This document shows, piece after piece, positions 5,441 through 7,590 of a DNA stretch of 7,590 nucleotides; positions within the stretch are counted from its first letter, which is position 1, and each line of letters opens with the position of its first letter. Where the stretch lies: the NCBI GenBank assembly GCA_012033095.1, contig JAAUPO010000094.1:1-7590 (forward strand), read 5' to 3'. Under the pieces are notes generated by a model that was given only the letters and a program-made list of their open reading frames with translations, was not told the DNA's origin and did not search any database. This DNA comes from Synechococcaceae cyanobacterium RL_1_2 (GTDB taxonomy: Bacteria; Cyanobacteriota; Cyanobacteriia; Cyanobacteriales; JAAUPO01). The position numbers were made by a program, and so were the translations under genes.

Positions 5441-7057
5441 CTATAAGTGTTCGAGTTGGGAAAGTTTTTGATCAATTTTTTGTTCAGAAGCTAGGCGTTC
5501 TAGTTCATAATTTCCTAGATCTACAAATTTCATCCCCGCCGCCAAAGTTGGGTGCACCGACATTACTAGTTTGTACATGTCCTGGGCGATCGCTCGGTAA
5601 GTAGGATGACCTTGGCGACCACTGCGAAGCTCAGCAAAATGATAAAGCTCCCTCAAATTAAGCTTCATCCGCCATCGAATGCGATAGGCAAAAGGCACTA
5701 CATACTGGGCTGCCCATGGTAAATCTTGGGCAATGGTACGGTAGGTATCGGCGGCGCGATCGAGGGCGGCACAATAAGGGCCATCTAGCTCTGCTTGCAC
5801 TAACTCATGGGGAATAATATAACCATGGTCAACGGTATAGCGTTGGCGTTCTTGGGTCAAAATACGATGGCGTTGAAGATCCCGATAGGCCCCTAAATCC
5901 CCCAGTACATCAAAAGTGTAATAGGTTTCCTCTAACCCTCGCCCCGGCTTATGAAACCGCACCGCCCGATCGCCGACGTAGGTGTTAATCAATTCCAGAC
6001 GCTCAGTAGCAGTTAAATGTTCTACTTGGTTCATCACCTCTGCCCACGTTAAATCACTATGGCTGTACAGAATAGCGGTAATTACCTTGGTTTCCCCATC
6101 GGGGTCATATTCAACCAGTTGCACCGTCTCCTGGGATGGGTTTGCTTTTGTGTTCGTGGATAATAAGCGATCGCTCAGTTGTTGAGTTTGATGGTTCGTA
6201 TCCTGTAGATAATGGGCAAAAGCCCGACCGCGATCGCTACTAGCCCGTTTCACAAAGGAGGGAATCATTTGCTCTAATTCCTGCTGCATGGAAGCGGCTA
6301 AGCCTTGTAACTCCTGGTGGTGGGAGGCCTGTAGTTTGACCAATAAATATTCAAAAGCTCGACCATTGCCAAATAAACCCACATTGGTTAGGGTGGCCAT
6401 CGGCAATAAACCCCGCAACAAATCCAAGGTTTTAGCACGGGTGGCGTTGTTATAGGCGCGATCGCTTGTCCCCTCTTCCCTGGGGGTTTGGTTCTGTACC
6501 CATGGCCATAGCTGCCCGATTAGGGTGCGGTAAGTTGTAAATAAATGATCCAGGGTTTGTTCGTATAAATCCCCATGGCGACTGGCCATAATAGCGGGCT
6601 CTCGATAGTAGAGGTATTGACCATGGACTTGTTGATCAAAAGCTACGTAGCGGGTAGATTTTTCTAAGGGGGACAGGCCAATACGACTATCCTCTAAGGC
6701 TTTCGCTGCAATATTACTAATGCCCTCACAGGCCAGGTGAGCCCCCCCCAACTCCGCTACTGAGTCATCACCATAGCCAATTAAAACCCGATTATAAAAT
6801 TTTTCCGCTTTTTGGATCGCCACAAATTGATCCATCCCATCCCCGGATTGACCCACAATCTCCGCAAAATTAGCTTCACGATCATTAATAAATTCCTCTA
6901 ATAAAATTTCCCGTAAACTTTTGGTGCTGCGACTATAGCGGGAAAATAAAGCCCCTTTGACCACCTCCGGTAAATTCCATAGGCCGAATAACGGGCGATC
7001 GAGGTTAGTAACAAAACTTTTGAGTAACTGACGTTGGGGAGGGGTAAATTCAACCAT
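5441..7057 (-). CDS. Tandem ThyX-like protein (FAD-dependent thymidylate synthase superfamily)
   Basis: ThyX makes dTMP from dUMP with FAD and methylene-tetrahydrofolate. Canonical ThyX is about 220-250 residues and tetrameric; this protein is 538 residues from ATG 7055-7057 (541 from an in-frame TTG at 7064-7066; the numbers below use the longer form). Two ThyX-like halves are visible. In the first, DSRIGLSPLEKSTRY (126-140) stands where RHR-x7-S..RY is expected, and NGRAFEYLLVKL (234-245) matches the NLRELxHF helix. In the second, QRHRILTQERQRY (398-410) and NLRELYHFAELR (470-481) occupy the same places. Both signature motifs deviate: the first lacks RH and has one extra residue, while the second keeps RHR but has Arg409 at the serine position and two residues fewer before RY. 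Long family members of this kind are usually annotated thymidylate synthase or Thy1, but the activity should be treated as unproven. There is no strong ribosome site. Confidence 0.85.
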   Translation of the reverse strand: MVEFTPPQRQLLKSFVTNLDRPLFGLWNLPEVVKGALFSRYSRSTKSLREILLEEFINDREANFAEIVGQSGDGMDQFVAIQKAEKFYNRVLIGYGDDSVAELGGAHLACEGISNIAAKALEDSRIGLSPLEKSTRYVAFDQQVHGQYLYYREPAIMASRHGDLYEQTLDHLFTTYRTLIGQLWPWVQNQTPREEGTSDRAYNNATRAKTLDLLRGLLPMATLTNVGLFGNGRAFEYLLVKLQASHHQELQGLAASMQQELEQMIPSFVKRASSDRGRAFAHYLQDTNHQTQQLSDRLLSTNTKANPSQETVQLVEYDPDGETKVITAILYSHSDLTWAEVMNQVEHLTATERLELINTYVGDRAVRFHKPGRGLEETYYTFDVLGDLGAYRDLQRHRILTQERQRYTVDHGYIIPHELVQAELDGPYCAALDRAADTYRTIAQDLPWAAQYVVPFAYRIRWRMKLNLRELYHFAELRSGRQGHPTYRAIAQDMYKLVMSVHPTLAAGMKFVDLGNYELERLASEQKIDQKLSQLEHL

Positions 7058-7095
7058 GGGAAGCAAAAAACAGCAGCAATTAATTAACGGGATTC

Positions 7096-7124
7096 ATTAT
7101 GGTACATTGCCTAAGTAACCTCAA
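7096..7124 (-). promoter_or_regulatory. Candidate promoter of the ThyX-like gene
   Basis: On the minus strand TTGAGG (7119-7124) and CATAAT (7096-7101) are 17 bp apart. Transcription would begin near 7089, leaving a leader of about 30 bases before the ATG at 7057. Box quality and spacing are the best in the window. Confidence 0.45.
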
Positions 7125-7190
7125 ATTAGACAAAATTCAGCTATCAGACCAAAACCGTTTTGTTTAGGATGGGAAAATAATACTTTATTC

Positions 7191-7217
7191 GGACTTACCC
7201 ACAAAGCCCCTAAGTCC
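7191..7217. repeat. 27-bp inverted repeat with GGACTTA ends
   Basis: GGACTTA (7191-7197) and TAAGTCC (7211-7217) enclose 13 bases. The arms equal the outer seven bases of the GGACTTACGC ends of the element at 4297-4407, so this may be a collapsed remnant of that family. Arms this short could also arise by chance. Confidence 0.4.
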
Positions 7218-7265
7218 TATTTAAATTCCATTATTCCCTAGTGCTAAAGCTGTAAGGATAGTTAC

Positions 7266-7397
7266 AGGGTCATTTCATTCTAGATTTGAGCAACGAGTTT
7301 AGATTGTTTTAGCCATCAAAGAAGAAAATTCTAGATGCTTAAAACAGCGCATTCTCCTGGATAAACAGAATGTCAAAATTTAGAATGAAACAGCCCT
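7266..7397. mobile_element. 132-bp MITE-like element with TTTCATTCTA ends
   Basis: The ends share AGGG, three mismatched bases, then a perfect 10-bp arm: TTTCATTCTA (7273-7282) and TAGAATGAAA (7381-7390). One more mismatch and ATTT follow. Inside, TGTTTTAGC near 7305 can pair with GCTTAAAACA near 7337, so the whole unit folds back. No coding frame is present. No target duplication is clear. Confidence 0.55.
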
Positions 7398-7590
7398 GGG
7401 ATAGTTAGAACTAAGGTAATTGCTTGTCAATCAGTTCAACCTTCTTGTAGGGCAAACACATACTAATTTTCACTCAAGGAAAGAATAATAGTTTCAGCGA
7501 TTTTTTAAAATTTTTTATTCTCAATAAAAGCTTGTTTAACTTTGCTTATTGCGAAAAAAGGGGAGTATGCGTTTTCCCTGACCTTCTTGA

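Larger units (their letters stand above)
7058..7590. other. 533-bp gene-free right end
   Basis: No supported gene is seen. It contains the probable promoter of the ThyX-like gene, a 13-base palindrome CAAAAC-C-GTTTTG (7150-7162), a 27-bp inverted repeat (7191-7217) and a 132-bp inverted-repeat element (7266-7397). The last 190 bp are AT-rich, and I see nothing definite in them. Confidence 0.65.

Noticed and set aside
5982..6185. 67-codon plus-strand frame
   Set aside because: Antisense shadow inside the ThyX-like gene.
7545..7590. Possible C-terminal end of a minus-strand gene entering from the right edge
   Set aside because: All three minus frames are open from the edge for only about 14 to 26 codons, which is uninformative.

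Overview
The window looks like cyanobacterial chromosome, probably from a Synechocystis-like or related unicellular lineage. Seven exact copies of the cyanobacterial palindrome HIP1 (GCGATCGC) occur here, at 2266, 2930, 4865, 5586, 6167, 6230 and 6458, where about 0.1 would be expected by chance in 7.6 kb. Most genes lack a strong Shine-Dalgarno sequence, and the proteins (a ScpA without the usual N-terminal motif, an x-type-like thioredoxin, a long two-domain ThyX-like protein) fit cyanobacteria. The species cannot be fixed from the sequence alone.

Layout. Positions 1-658 (minus) hold the 5' part of tgt, cut by the window edge and broken by a one-base frameshift. Divergent from it, 762-1457 (plus) encodes a secreted lipoprotein with a three-copy five-residue repeat. 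A gene-free stretch, 1458-2241, carries hairpins and a 221-bp element with inverted ends. scpA (2242-3081, plus) and a short-chain dehydrogenase (3078-3923, minus) converge and overlap by 4 bp at their stop codons. Positions 3924-4717 form a graveyard of small non-autonomous mobile elements: at least three MITE-like units placed side by side, the first apparently nested in a relative of the 221-bp element. Then come a thioredoxin gene (4718-5049, plus), frameshifted at a HIP1 site, and a 71-residue two-helix membrane protein (5085-5300, plus). A 538-residue ThyX-like protein (5441-7057, minus) follows. The right end, 7058-7590, has a likely promoter for that gene and further inverted-repeat elements, but no gene I can support.

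The genes do not form one pathway. They are housekeeping or accessory functions: tRNA queuosine modification, chromosome condensation, redox, and nucleotide-related or unknown roles. Only the thioredoxin and the small membrane protein look like an operon. I see no defence system, CRISPR, prophage or biosynthetic cluster. The points most worth following are the tandem, motif-degenerate ThyX-like protein, the nested MITE cluster, and two independent single-base frameshifts that are either real gene decay or assembly errors.
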